DNA of 64,000 bases from Nereocystis luetkeana. Its lineage: Eukaryota > Sar > Phaeophyceae > Laminariales > Laminariaceae. Both the position numbers and the translations under genes were made by a program. This document shows, piece after piece, positions 33,865 to 46,495 of the stretch. The notes beneath the pieces are model-generated. The model did not search any database. It was not told the DNA's origin and was given only the letters and a program-made list of their open reading frames with translations. Position 1 is the stretch's first letter, and each line of letters opens with the position of its first letter. The stretch is taken from the NCBI GenBank assembly GCA_031213475.1, contig JARUPZ010000024.1, forward strand, positions 9,117,324-9,181,323, in the 5' to 3' direction.

Positions 33865-34954
33865 AGACAGAAGACGACCTGAACTCAGTGCGGAGTTGTC
33901 AAGCTACTCTCGTCATTACTCTAGACCGAAATATTAGAGCCGTTATCGTACAAACATGAAGTCTCAACGGTGCTCACGTTTCCTGCCAGAGTGGTATGAT
34001 GATTATATGATATTTATGATGCAGCGATTGGCCTCAAAATACAACTACCAGCACAAGTCCATCGTATGACTGAAGTCTGCTCGTTCAACAGCGGCTTTCT
34101 GCGCCGGCGCGTACCGGTACATGTTGATGATAAAAAGCGTGAAATCACCTCGTTCAAGAGGGGCTTCCTGCGTGGGCCTTTTGCAAGGTGAACGGTTATA
34201 CACTCTGCTGCCTTGCTGAAGGTTCCCGACGGAGAAATAGGCGTTTTTGTGTTCGTAGCCCGGTATATAGTATCGGGGGTGTTGTGTGCGCGCGTTGAGT
34301 CCAGTGCTGAGAGGTTTCGCTGTTTTTTGGCTCCTCTGAGAATTGAGATTGAAAAGTATCGATGATTTCCTGGCCCATAATAGATGGTCCAGATGCTTGG
34401 GCTTCGGAGATTACTGCAAAAAAACACAGAAATACCGGTTCAAGTTTCCCCCCATAGTATTTTATCTGGTTGATGATTGATGGTGAGTACCTGCGTTCGC
34501 GTAGTGGGTAGATTAGCTCAATAATGCCGAACAAGGTTGCACGTAGCTCGTGCAGCTGTCATGCCGACATTGCAAGGAAGCGCAATGATGTGCGTGAAAC
34601 ACCGCTGTTTTGGATGTCGGGTGGACTCGGCTCAACGTATGAAAAATGGAGTTCCGTCGCGACCGTGGGCGCTTGCAAGGTAGATGCCACGCCAGAGGTA
34701 GAAAAGGAGACTGCTCTGCACGCACGCATGCTAGAGGCAGATTCGAGCGCGGTGATATCATCATGGGTAACACCCCGTCTTCATTTCCAGGGAGGCGGGT
34801 TAACCCTACTGTGGGTAGTTTCGGGCTGGGGGATAAACCATGGGCGACGCCACATCCTTTTCGGGGAGGCGGGCTAACTCTTTCGGAAGTTGAGAGGGGA
34901 TCAGTGACAACCAAAAAGGACGGTTACAGCATCGGCCACTGCTCAGTTTGCGGA

Positions 34955-35225
34955 ATGGGGGGTGTACTCCATAGGAGGGATGTACTCGATCTCATGCATG
35001 GCCGTATATGTATGCGGGGGGGGGGGGTACTCGATATCATGCATGGCCGTACTCGAATGACCATGAACCCTCGCATCCCTACAATGCCCAGACGGAACAC
35101 GTCGGATTTTCACCGCCCAGGCAGACATGGCTTGCACCAAGTCCGATGCGCCGTGAGGTGTTCGGCGAGTTGCGTGAAGGGTAAACTGCATCCTACTAAG
35201 AACCGCTTGTGAGGCGGACTTGCAT
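34955..35225 (+). repeat. Repeat family E, copy 1
   Basis: Shared landmarks are CTCGATCTCATGCATGGCCG, GACCCTCGCATCCCTACAA, then a TCGG(G/A)TTTTCACCG stretch and GCTTGCACCAAG, ending GCTTGTGAGGCGGACTTGC. Copy 2 follows in tandem. Confidence 0.7.
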
Positions 35226-35344
35226 ATGGATGACAGCGTCAATGAGTCGGTTTATCCATCTGTTGCTTGCCGAGTTATTCGCCCATTGACCACGCATCCA
35301 TTTCGAGGCGGAGCACCGTTCCTATTCCTGCTAGGTTGGTTGGG

Positions 35345-35575
35345 GGGGGGTGTATTCGATAGGAGAGATGTACTCGATCTCATGCATGGCCGTAGGCGTA
35401 TGACCATAGACCCTCGCATCCCCACAATGCCGGGACGGACCATGTCGGGTTTTCTCCGACCAGGCAGACATTGCTTGTACCAAGCGCGAAGCGCCGTGAG
35501 GTGTCCGGCGAGTTGGATGAAGGGTGAGCTGCGTCCTACGAAAAAGCGCTTGTGAGGCGGACTTGCATATGGATC
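35345..35575 (+). repeat. Repeat family E, copy 2
   Basis: This is a tandem neighbour of copy 1 and repeats its landmarks through to GCTTGTGAGGCGGACTTGC. The two units share about 80 bp of related flank (GAGGCGG..), so the duplicated unit is nearer 370-390 bp. Confidence 0.7.
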
Positions 35576-36140
35576 ACAGCTTCAATGGGTTCTTTTAATT
35601 TCCGTTGTAGCCACTTCCAGAGACAGCAATTGGAGTACTATGTAACTGCCTCTTGGGTGCTATACCATAAGCACTAAATGATACAATAATTCTCCTTGTG
35701 CGGAGTAAAGGTTCTTCTCCTCCCACAAATGATCTAACTCGACCACCAGCTGTGGGCGACCGCAAAAAAAAACGAAAAAAACGGCCCCCTGGTTGTCCAA
35801 CTCAAGTAGTGAGCGACATGTTTTACAGGGTCGTTATCAAACGACGCCAATCCAACCTATCTATGTATAATAGGGCAGGGGTTGAACGGGGGGGGGTAAA
35901 TCAAGTAATGGAAGTACGAGGTATGCTACTATTGGTACTATTGATACTGCTGCGCGCTCGCTCGAGCAAGATGTGCTTGATAGGACCAAGACCTCAGTAT
36001 TTTGGTCGCTAGTTTAGTCGCTATCTCTGGACCCTAAAAGGGCGAAGCATACGAGTCAGACTTGCTCCCTTGTCGTTCGCAAAAAGTTAAACAGACACAA
36101 AAACTGCACTACTATTGTATACCTGCATTTGGCCCTAAAC

Positions 36141-36195
36141 ACCACCTGGGGTGATCAGTGGTTTCGTTTTTGCTCTTCGCATCACCCAGGGTGGT
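36141..36195. repeat. Hairpin-forming inverted repeat
   Basis: ACCACCTGGGGTGAT and, 25 bp later, ATCACCCAGGGTGGT pair with one mismatch in 15. Further CACC/GGTG-rich fragments continue to about 36540. Confidence 0.5.
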
Positions 36196-37029
36196 ATCCT
36201 GCGATGGAGTGGTACAGTATCGAACGAACCCCGGTGATGTATGTGGCATGCCTTATTTGATACTAGCTTTATTTATCACCGGGGGGTAGTTTCTCATGGG
36301 GGGTGGTACACAATTGACACGTTTTGCACCTCCACCCAGGCAGCAGGGGGGGTGATAGTAAGATGGAAACCAGGGTGAGGTGCGAACAGCAAAGCAAAGT
36401 CGTGAGTGATGCCAAAGAAAAACGACTAGAAAGAAAAAATCCACACCCCTGCGCATAATAAGGGGGGTGCCACAGCGCAAGCTGTGATAATTTGTACGTT
36501 TCGACGCTTCGAGGCAGGTACCAGGGAGGGTGATAGCGACGTGTAGAAATACCCGTATTGTTTGCATATCACTTTATTTGAAGCCGCCAGTGCAGTCTAT
36601 GGCTGGGGCGCCACGCGCTGCTGTCGGAGCCTGAGGCGTAGGTGCAGCAGAGATAGTTTGAGAACGGGCGAAACAATGTGCGATCGTGGCTCGGGTCATG
36701 GCTTCTACAGGCAAAGAACCAGATATAGAGTTTTAGATCGAGAGGTTTGGGTGTACGAAAATTGCGATATTGAATTCGGCGCAAAGAGTCGAAATATCAC
36801 CCTCTCTTGAGTTTTATATATGTCCAGTGATCGGCATATTAGGTCGTTACATATGATATTCATACGACGTATTCTACTCTTACATGCCTTATATACTGAA
36901 ACATACCTTACCACCAGGCCGTATTCAGCCATATAAAACATCCACCGCACCGTACCAAATACTATGCCACCAACATACCATACCACATACCGTGACTATA
37001 GTGTATCAAACCGTACCATCATACCATAC

Positions 37030-37145
37030 CAACACCCCGGTGGTTCAAGTGGTTAACCTCGAATTCTACTTGTGTTTGAGTCCTGGGTTCGAGCCCCAGG
37101 TGGGTCGGACATTTGACTTTGTTTGCAAAAATAAAAATAAAAAAG
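37030..37145 (+). repeat. Possible tRNA-derived SINE or tRNA-like fragment
   Basis: An A-box-like TGGTTCAAGTGG (with a GGTT..AACC D-arm) is followed by a canonical T-arm: CTGGG, loop TTCGAGC, CCCAG. An A-rich tail with AAAAATAAAAATAAAAAAGG ends the stretch. The acceptor and anticodon stems do not pair well, so it is not a functional tRNA. Confidence 0.4.
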
Positions 37146-37519
37146 GATTCAATTGTTGAGAGCGCCTTGCAGCGTGGGTAGGCACAATTCGATGCGAGTC
37201 GACGAGGGAAGAAAAGGCTGAAATCTTCTCGCGATAAAAATGAAGGCACGTACCGTAGCGGGAAGGGGGTAGAAGAGCCTGCTATGTGACCCCAGATCTT
37301 AGTTACGAGTTGGAAGGAGAGAGAGAAGAAGATGTGCGAAGATAATAAATGGGATGAGCAAAAAAACAAAAAAAAACAAAAAAAACATACGATATCACAT
37401 ACCGTGCCACAGCGCACACCATACCACACCGCACCGAACCACGTACCATACCATACCCATACTATACCAACACCACCCGAGGGGCTCAACCATACGGGCA
37501 CTGAACGAGTGTAAATACC

Positions 37520-37900
37520 ATCATACTGCTGTACCAACAAACACCACAAGTAAGTGCGCAAGAGCATGCCTTCAGGTCGACAGAGCAGGAGCGGGATCGG
37601 ATACCATACTGCTGCACCAACACCACAAGTACACAGGGGCATGCCAGCAGAAGCGAGTTTAGATACCATAATGATGCACCAACACCACAAGTACACAAGA
37701 GCATGCGAGCGCGCAACGAGGGAAGGCAGAGCGTCAAGTGCACAAGAGCATGCCTTCAGGGCGACAGAGCAGGAGCGAGTATAGATACCGTATCATACTA
37801 CCAACACCACAAGCACACAAGACCATGCGAGCGCGCGACGAGCGATGACAGAGCGTCAGCTCTCTGACCGCATATTGCTGTATCAACACCATCAGTACAC
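37520..37900 (+). repeat. Degenerate minisatellite (CACCACAAGTACACAAGAGC type)
   Basis: Five or six units of about 60-80 bp share ACCAACACCACAAGTACAC, GAGCATGC and GATACCATA-like blocks. The array is irregular. Confidence 0.7.
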
Positions 37901-38114
37901 AAACAGAAAAATAATCGAAGGTATGATACGAGCATTCGCGGAGTAGCATGGGGTGCTCCGTGAGCTAGGTGACGGCCCGTGCACGGGAGATATGGAGCTC
38001 TTTCAAGAGGATCAACTACTACTGTGGTAGAGAGGGAAGGAAAGAGGGGCGGATCACGTTGAGGGGGTCGATTCGGGATCTAAGTAAGTGAAGGGCAAGG
38101 GTGCGGGGTGTACT

Positions 38115-38300
38115 TGTTGTCATGCTATGACACATATGACTACAGACCCTCGCATCCCTACAATTCCGGGACGGAGCACGCCGGGTTTTCACCGGCCTAG
38201 CACATATTGCTTGCACCAAACGCGAAGCGCCCTGATGTTGTTCGGTATGTCGCTGAAGGTTGAACTGCATCCTACTAACATCGGCTTGAGAAGCGGACTT
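38115..38300 (+). repeat. Repeat family E, copy 3
   Basis: GACCCTCGCATCCCTACAAT, CCGGGTTTTCACCG, GCTTGCACCAAACGCGAAGC and GAACTGCATCCTACTAAC match copies 1 and 2. Confidence 0.65.
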
Positions 38301-38915
38301 CGGCACTTTATGCGAACATTCTTGCTTAAAGCTGATAGTGTCGATTTATTAATACAGCAGTATTGACCCCCCTATAGTACTGGGCACAGTTATTAATTCA
38401 CTGATGCACAGAAGGTAGGGAACTAACATAACATATATATGTTATAGCACACGAGAACAAGGGCCTTCAAATTTCTTGCGTCACCCTCGTTATGATTGTA
38501 TCACGATTCCCAAGGGAAATATTGTACATATATATATATTAATAGGTGTTCGTGCTCCTGTGGAAGTTGAAGTGCAGTAATTGTACAAGTTTTCTGCGCT
38601 GTGACGCGCACCGCCTACGTAACTTTTAAACCGATTATCTCAATGAAATCGGCCCCCCTGCTGTTGCACTGTATCGTGGCTCGTGCCGCTGTGGTGCGCT
38701 GCGGCTGGTGGCATTTTAAAACCGAAATGTTGCTCCTGTGCCGGTTGTTGTGTGCCCGTTGTTCTCTGCCGGCTGAGGCAGCACCTGTCGCCTGTTCCTG
38801 TCCAGCTGGCGGGGCGTTTGTGGTTAGCGCTACTGTACATGACGAGGCTGAGAACGACAGCAACACATCCATGACAGTACAACCGCCAACAGTTGGGACC
38901 TTGACCACTGCCGCC

Positions 38916-38916
<1 letters not shown>

Positions 38917-38947
<31 letters not shown>
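38917..38947 (+). repeat. TA microsatellite
   Basis: About fifteen TA units. Similar but shorter AT tracts lie at 25932-25950, 40362-40387, 41416-41431 and 53283-53302. Confidence 0.9.
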
Positions 38948-38952
<5 letters not shown>

Positions 38953-39418
38953 AGGTTCCCCTCGGGGAAGTGCCTAGGGGAGTGGCGCAAGAGCGAACTA
39001 ATGCTCGTATGAAATACCTGCACACTCCTGTTGAGAACTAACTGCATCCACCAATCATGTGAAGAACACACACACATATTTTTTAGGACAGACTACATAG
39101 TAGTGCTTTTAGTGGAAATAGTGTGCGATCTACTACATACAGTAAAATAAAAGAGGGTATATCGGTAAGTAGATATTGATCCTGAACAGATGACTCGCGG
39201 CGATCATTTCGTTGCTTGCAGCGTAAATAAATGTCATTAATTACAAAAAGTTGCGTGAGGTCGAGGTTGCGTTATATTACTTTTGTGACCGGCTGAGTAA
39301 AATCCAGCACATACATCAAAATATTTCCATTCCTCCCTAAAAAATGATGTTTTTTGACGCTCTGGGTAAAAAAAATCTTCACGGACACAGAGTAGAAGAC
39401 GCTCAAGAATAACTCGTA

Positions 39419-39790
39419 GTCCGAGTACTGAGAGTATTGAAGTACTGGAAGCCAGTATATAGTGAGTACTGAGAAGGCCCAACAACTGAGAGTATACTGA
39501 GAGTACGAGCAGTACGGAATCTCGAGAGTACAGGCAAAAATATGTACCCGCAGTAGTAGTATTGAAACACGAAATACTTGGAGTACAGAAAATATCTTAA
39601 GTGCGGAACCTCGAATCGAATCCCGAATTATTAGTGTGAGCCCGAAAGTATCCGCAGAGTCGTATCCTCAGTATAGTAGCAGTACAGAACCTCGAAATAC
39701 TACACAGTGACAGTAATAATGCGAGTACTCGCAGTATCTATCTGCTGCTGCAGTGAAAACCCGGAATACTGCAAGTAAAGTGCACGAAGT
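39419..39790 (+). repeat. Degenerate GAGTACTGAGAGTA-type simple repeat
   Basis: Short units around AGTACTGAGAGTA, GAGTAC and CAGTACAG(A/G)A recur with drifting spacing. No coding content. Confidence 0.55.
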
Positions 39791-42404
39791 AGTACCTGCA
39801 TTATTTTCTCGAACATACATTGACTTAGTCCCAAGTATTGGGAGCAACTAAATAAAACCTGTGAAATATTGAGGTGCATGAACGCACACGCCAAGCGTAT
39901 GCGTGCCCAAAATCCGTGGCATTGCGTGAAAACACACAACTTGTAGGCTAAGTGTATCATACGACGCGTACATAGCACAGGTCAGAAAATCAAGGTGGGT
40001 GTGGACAGCGGATTTTTGGTAGATAGATGCTTTTCAGGGGGGGGTGGTTGTTTTTCTGGTGGAACTGATGAGGGATGTTGGTTGTGGTACAGTAGCAGTA
40101 GTCTTCATGCGCATCAAATCGGTTTAGTTGTCGTATGATTCTATTATTAATACTAGTATTATAATGTAATGGTGGAAATTTGAAGAAAAAAAGAGCAAGG
40201 ATCGTCCGAGTCGAACCTGGGTACAGAAGTAACGAAACACATATAAATATTTTAAAGCGCGGTTTGTCATCGATCATACATACGCTCCATACAGCAGTAC
40301 TCACACACTGACACGTTGAGTGTTTTCACGCAGTCTCAAACACATCGCAGGATATAACAGCATATATATATATAAATATATATATATGTATGTACAGCTC
40401 AGGGCTGTTTTAGAATGCCATGTGATATGATACGACAGATTAATAAGATACGCGTAATAAGATACGCGTACTGCGACAAAGGAACGTGTACTGGTACCAG
40501 GTACTCTTTCGGCTGGCTTTAGGATCGGTTAGCAGTGTAGGGCACACAGTCCGTAACTTTTGTTTTTTTGTACGAATGCTGCTGTACGTGATGCCTTGTA
40601 GGAATGATTTGCTGCGATCAGGGGATGATCGGTACGGAGTTAAAAATGCCGGTCACACACTGCATGCATCAGGTAGGTATGTGAATAGGCCAAATGCCGA
40701 AGACAACAACAACACACACCATCCTTGCTGGCTGTAGTACTGAGAGTACAGCGCGGATCTGCCACGTGTGCATAGTACGCTACCTGCTGCTGTTGGCGCA
40801 CTGTGTCGAGCACGGCTGGAGCAGTGACAGTGTTGGATCACACACAGCAATAATACGCATTACGTAGAAGAAGCAGAGATAGAGAGGTGTGTTGTTGCGG
40901 GATGATCGATATCGGGCCAGAAAAAAGCAGATAGCCACAGCAATACAGCAGCATGTAGACCTGCCACACGTGCCCGTGACTGATCACTGGGCTGCTGCTG
41001 CTAGAAGACAGGATTGCAGTGCTGTATGCAGCTGGGGATAACCACGCTTTCTGCTCTGCTGCTGGATTGGGTTGTCTGTTATCTGTGTTGTGTGTTGTGT
41101 TCAGGCGCCAAAAAACGTACCGGTACGTACTACGAGTACATGAAGGACAAAAAAAATGACGACATTTCAGAGGTACGTCCGTACAAAAAAAAGGCCTCTC
41201 GTATCGAAACCAGGGAGATCGTCTTATCCACTCCCGCCGGAAAAAACGCTCGAGCGCCTGTCACGCGCTCCAGAGTGCACGGGTCGCGCCGAGACCTCGA
41301 CCAATGTGTCCGGCCGGGCTTCATGTGTCCGAGTACTTGCTGTTTCTCCGAAAAGCGCTCGTACGAAGAGAAAAGTTGGCAAAACTACGAAATTGTGGCA
41401 AACATGCGTATTATACATATATATATATATCTGTCACGTTCGTCATGCCCACTCTTCTAGTAATAATACGAAGTAGAACTGTAAAAGGGCCAAGCGCATC
41501 ACTACCAACAACGCGAAGCAGAAATGCTTTAGCATGTCGAATGCCCTCGACGAATCATGACGAATATCCCATATCTCCGCCCAGTACGACCACACGAGTA
41601 GTACCGATAGTTAGCACGCAGACGTTCAGCCTGAGCTAAACCCCGCCTGGTGGGGTGCGGTCTGTGCCGGTGCCGACTGGTCTCTCTTGTCACCCTCACC
41701 AACTCCAACTAACTGCGACTTCACAAAAAAAGACAAGCAATCTGAGCTCTCGATGCATTTCATCGAGGGCAACAACAATAATATAGTAAACATTATAATG
41801 TAGGTATACCGGTATATAATATAATGTACCACGTATGTCTGGTGTATGTATCGAGGCTCGCTTTTTCTGGTCGCAGCAGCCTTCTTGATAGCGTTTGTTC
41901 GTCGCATGTATGCCCATGTATGAAATGCGCGTTTTTTTAGGAACACCTTTTTTTTCTTCTAGGGCCGCCGGTCTTCTCTTGCGCTCTCGGTGCGTGGCGC
42001 ACAGGGGGGGGGGCGTGTACACCACGGGGCAAATGCGAGCCCCGTCCGAGTTCCGTGGTGCGTGCTCTGGGCCTTCAAATTCACGAATTTTGGCTAGTAA
42101 CTACGGGGAGGCCTTCCGGCCTGCTAGAGTCAAGCAGGAGGGCAACCCCGCAAATTGATTTTTTTTATTTTCTGCTGGCTGCTGGCTGTTGTTGTATCAT
42201 GTCTGATCACACCGCCCCTCGAGCTCTCTACAACGAGACAGCCACGAAACAGTAGCAGTCGTACATCAAGGTCGTCCTTTTGTGGCGGACACGGACGCCG
42301 CATATTTATATTATGTGTGTGCGTGTGTGGACCGTGATTCCTAAGTCCCACCTTCTGCCCACGCCTACACCGACCCTGGTACCTACCCGATCGTGCTCTC
42401 TGGC

Positions 42405-42560
42405 TCCAACCCTGTACGCGCGGCGCGTTCGGCCCCCCTCCCTTGGTGCAAGCAATATCTCCCCGAATGGTGAAAACACGGCGTGCTCCGTCCCCCTGTG
42501 TAGAGAGGCGAGGGTCTATGGTAATGCGACCACGGTCACGCATGGCATAGGAACACCCCC
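42405..42560 (-). repeat. Repeat family E, copy 4 (inverted)
   Basis: CTTGGTGCAAGCAATATC, CGGTGAAAACACGGCG-like sequence, GCGAGGGTCTATGG and GCATGGCATAG are the reverse complement of copies 1-3. Confidence 0.6.
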
Positions 42561-44916
42561 CCACTTCCCCACGCCTACTTCCACGCGCCCGCAAATTCGC
42601 CTTGCCACTCGGGTTGGCTCCTCCATCTCGCAGAGCCTGTGGCACTATTTTGTCTTGGTCGGCTACTCCTACCCTTCTCTGTATACCCTCCGCTCCGCTT
42701 ATTTCCTGCGTCGCTCTAATCTCCGCTCTCGCTTACACGGCATACCCAATGTGCGCCTCGGAAACCTTTTTGTGATACTCGATGTGATCCACTCTCCACG
42801 TGAACCCCCCCCCCCCCCATCCTCTCCTAGCCCCACCCCGACTCTCCCCTGTGGCGTTGGGAACACCCTTGGATATCCTCATGGGTTTACTACTGATATA
42901 TAGGCATGCATGATATTACTCACATTGTGGCGTGTAACCGATATAGGCACTTGCATTTTTCAACATCCACGAAGTACATAAAATCCCTCTGTTTTCTCTA
43001 TTTTTTTTGCATTCCCGACGCCACACCCCCTTGTCTCCTCCGACCCCCTTCCGCGCACCCCCGAGCTGGACGTCCACGAGTCCTTCCTTTCCATAATACC
43101 CTGGCACATACGACGCTTGCCACGCTAGGGTTGGCACTCGTTGACCAATATATTTCTGGCTGACGGGCAACTGAGGGCCTCCAGTTTGGTTGGGACATAT
43201 TTTGTGCTCCACAATACTGCAGTATTCGTTACACTCCTCAGGCCTACGGTATACACAGGCCACGATGAATTTGCTAGGGTGGGCCTTCAATTTTTTTTTT
43301 TCCGAAAATTAAGTTTTTCGGGGTAATCATAAAGCTCCTCGAGTCAGGAGCCTGAGAAAAATATCGATGCGCCCCTACTGTAGCACGCGTCATATGATAC
43401 CCACCGTGTCGTCGCCGCCTCCGGGAACTATCAGGTGGTCTTGAACCCGGATTGCGGGGTCAGTAGCTCGCCACATTGATCCAGGTATATACTGCATCTC
43501 GTTCTATCCACAACGTCGTCTCTAGCGCCTTAATAGCCCGTGCGTACAGGCCAAAAGGTGGACGAACTAAATCATGATTCAGCGCCGGAGTCTTGCGACG
43601 TTCGGGGTCGGACTGTCATCAACTCTCCGCACAACGAACTTGAGACAACCCCCCGATTTTCTCAACCCCTTGCCCTGCCCCCCCGCTCAGCCTCTGTAGT
43701 CGCGCCCACTGAATTCGTTGCAACAAAGGTCACATCATCCCGAATGGCACACCCACCGGGAACGGTATCACAACCCCCACTCCCCCCTCCCATGGCAGAT
43801 AGGTTCAACCTTTCGTAGTCCGCCTCGCCCCGAGAATGATGATACACGGTATGGTCCTGCTTTTCGCAATCCGGGGTCACACCCACGCATGGCCGCGATC
43901 GAGTTGTTGTCGATTTCCTCCCCGAGGGACGCCCAGGCGGCGGTGTGGTGTTATTAATAGCTCGTTTTCCACTTTGACTCCATCCTACATGCTCTCATGT
44001 CGCCCCCTCTCCCATACCGTGCGCCGGCATACCGTATCGCCCTCCGTGCAGTCCTACTGAAGGCGTCGTTTGACCGAACTGATCCAATGCTTGTGTCCCG
44101 AGATGGGCTCCTTCGCTCCGAGCAATCAGCTCATAAACATGTTGTTCAAGTGACGCCCAGGCCTCGCTTGCGGCTGTACCTTGAATGCCAGCGCGAGCGT
44201 TATCCCCAATACAGGTTGCTCGTACCAGCGATCTTCTACGATATGTCGGCCTAACCAATTCCGCGAGAGAGCAATGCTACAGTAGAGGTTGCACTTGCGG
44301 CTCAGCTATTTCTCCCTGATGGAATTTCTCAACCGTTGCAACTGTGAGGAGCTACTCCCAGAATCTCCGGAGCCGATGCTTATTTATATCACCACCCGTC
44401 GGGCATGTAGCCTACGAGGTAGGTACGTAAAAAACAAATCGGTTGTTAAACCTTCTCAAGTGAGGAATCTGGTAATGTCTCATTGTAGGTGCTGCTACCT
44501 TCGTGAGTGTGTGTAGTGCTGCGGTGGAGGTTGCAAGTTTGTCCCTAACACATTCACCACTGACGGAGCTCCTACCATGAAATGAGGAGGAGCCACGCAA
44601 CCGCTATATATATCGTTGTGGACCGATGTGAATCTCTCAGAGGATAATCGATAGATACCTAGCCCACGCGATCGTGCTTTGGAGCGACTCAGTAATTTCA
44701 ACATTTTTCGAAAAGTCGGCAGTTGGCCTCTATACTATAATCAAGTGATGAACTCCAGAAAAATCGGGTGCTACCCACACCGTAGCCCGCGTCACTTCGG
44801 AAAATCATATCCGGGACGCGAGCAACGGTACAGGGGTTATCTCCATTTTTAGTACAGTGCCGTCATTTTCTCTACAATATCGTCATTTTCACTACAGTAT
44901 TGCCGGGGTTTGACTA

Positions 44917-45027
44917 CTATTACGGGGGGCCATAGTTAACGTGACCAAATATTGTTAGTAAAAATTTTTAAACATATAGGTTTTTATGTATACCATAGGT
45001 CCTGTTAACTATGGCCCCCCGTAATAG
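44917..45027. mobile_element. MITE with perfect 24-bp terminal inverted repeats
   Basis: The left end starts CTATTACGGGGGGCCATAGT and the right end is its exact inverse over 24 bp, finishing CCCCCCGTAATAG. The 63-bp interior is AT-rich. A decayed relative lies at 20110-20176. The perfect arms suggest a comparatively recent insertion. Confidence 0.8.
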
Positions 45028-45139
45028 CGCGAGATGCCCTGCACCTAACCTCACTCCAAGCGGGTTCTCGCAAGAGCGGCCTTGAGCCGCTGAAACAAAG
45101 GGCCCTCAAAGAACCCCCCACTGTATTCGACTCTGCCAT

Positions 45140-45320
45140 CCACGTGCAAGAAAGTCCGCCTCACCACAGGATGAAGCCATATCACTCGCCGAACATCTCA
45201 CGGCACTTCGCGCTTGGTGCAAAAAATGCCTGCCTGGTCGACGAAAACCCGACGTGCTCCGTGCTGGCCTTGTAGGAATGCGAGGGTCTATGGCTTTACG
45301 GCTACGGCCATGTATGACAT
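45140..45320 (-). repeat. Repeat family E, copy 5 (inverted)
   Basis: AAGTCCGCCTCACCACAGGA, CTTCGCGCTTGGTGCAA, GAAAACCCGACGTGCTCCGT and GCGAGGGTCTATGG reverse the landmarks of copies 1-3. Confidence 0.65.
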
Positions 45321-45486
45321 GAGTGCACTCCTACCACACCCTTGGTCCTCGATGGGTCAAAGCATCGACGCCAGTATACGCGGGCTAGTCGTGGCGGAGC
45401 GTATAAGAACCCGTCGCTGCCGAGGCATGGTGCGTTGTCTGTGCAAGGCGCGCTCTTGACCAACGCGCCACTTATCCTCTCATCGG

Positions 45487-45815
45487 ACTGCCATACCTTC
45501 ATAGGACTGCGATGGACTCGCATGGGATGCCATATAACTGCCATGAGATTGTCATGGGACTACAGTACCATGGCGTCATGGAACTACCATGGCTTCATGG
45601 CTCTGCCATGAAACTGTCAAGGACTCCCATGGGGGTTGCTAAGGCTGCCTGGGACTTGCCATGGTTTCATGACGCAGCCATGGGAATGTCACGGGCGGCC
45701 ACAGCTTCATAGCACTTTCATGTGGTTACCATGGGATGCCATGGTACTGCCATTGCTTCATGGCACTGCAATACGACCACCATGGAGCTGCCATAGGACT
45801 GTCATGGCAGTTTAT
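45487..45815 (+). repeat. ACTGCCATGG minisatellite
   Basis: About twenty degenerate units of 14-17 bp around ACTGCCATGG and GCTTCATGG. Every unit is rich in the CCATGG palindrome. Confidence 0.75.
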
Positions 45816-45831
45816 TGGGCAGGTTGCCTTG

Positions 45832-45887
45832 TTGGGATGTAAAACGTCCAGGTCAGGCATTGGGATGTAAAACGTCCAGGTCAGGCA
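45832..45887 (+). repeat. Exact 28-bp tandem duplication
   Basis: TTGGGATGTAAAACGTCCAG and the following GTCAGGCA occur twice back to back without a mismatch, so this is a recent slippage event. Confidence 0.85.
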
Positions 45888-46440
45888 TCACAGGATAGGT
45901 GCACGTTCAGGCTGTCTACTGTAGTAATCGTGGCTATACCGGCAACGTATTGACCCATAATGGTCGGGTTGCTGGACGCCTGTAAACGTTCAGCTGGTAA
46001 ACTGGTGTGCGAGGACAGCGCACAGCTACAGTAGTATACTGGTCAACTGTACTTCATGCCGGTACCGGATATCGTACGTTTTTGTCTCGTGGGTCGCGTG
46101 CCTAGCCTTCACGAATGCCATTGGGAGGCCTTACGCATGATAATGGTTCTCGCGTATTAATTAGCTTAGTCTATGTACGTGTCCTCCAGAACTGATGACT
46201 CCCCAACCGTATTCTCCTTCATAAAGAACCGAACAAACAGATATACAGTAACACCTGCTCAACAAATGCAACCCCCATGGCGACTATATGGTGGTACAGG
46301 AGCAACCGCGAATCCCGCCAAAGATCAGCTGTACGAGAACAACGAAATATAACCCGTCGTTATGCTTTGGGTCACCTACGACGATGGTGTGCGTGCTCAG
46401 CTTCAAACCGCCTCTTCTTGCCACCAGCTCCAGAGCCCAC

Positions 46441-46495
46441 TAGCCGCCAGCTCCCAGTTCCCAGCTTCCAGCTTCCAGCTTCCAGCCCCCAAGCT
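46441..46495 (+). repeat. Short CAGCTTC-type tandem repeat
   Basis: CCAGCTTCCAGCTTCCAGC and flanking CCAGCTCCCAGTTCC form a microsatellite of 7-9 bp units. Confidence 0.7.

Noticed and set aside
40195-40225. B-box-like GGTTCGACTC on the - strand near a poly-T run
   Set aside because: No A-box at a suitable distance and the T-stem does not pair.
42280-42903. 207-codon open frame on the + strand
   Set aside because: It reads through repeat family E and a poly-C tract, with no domain.
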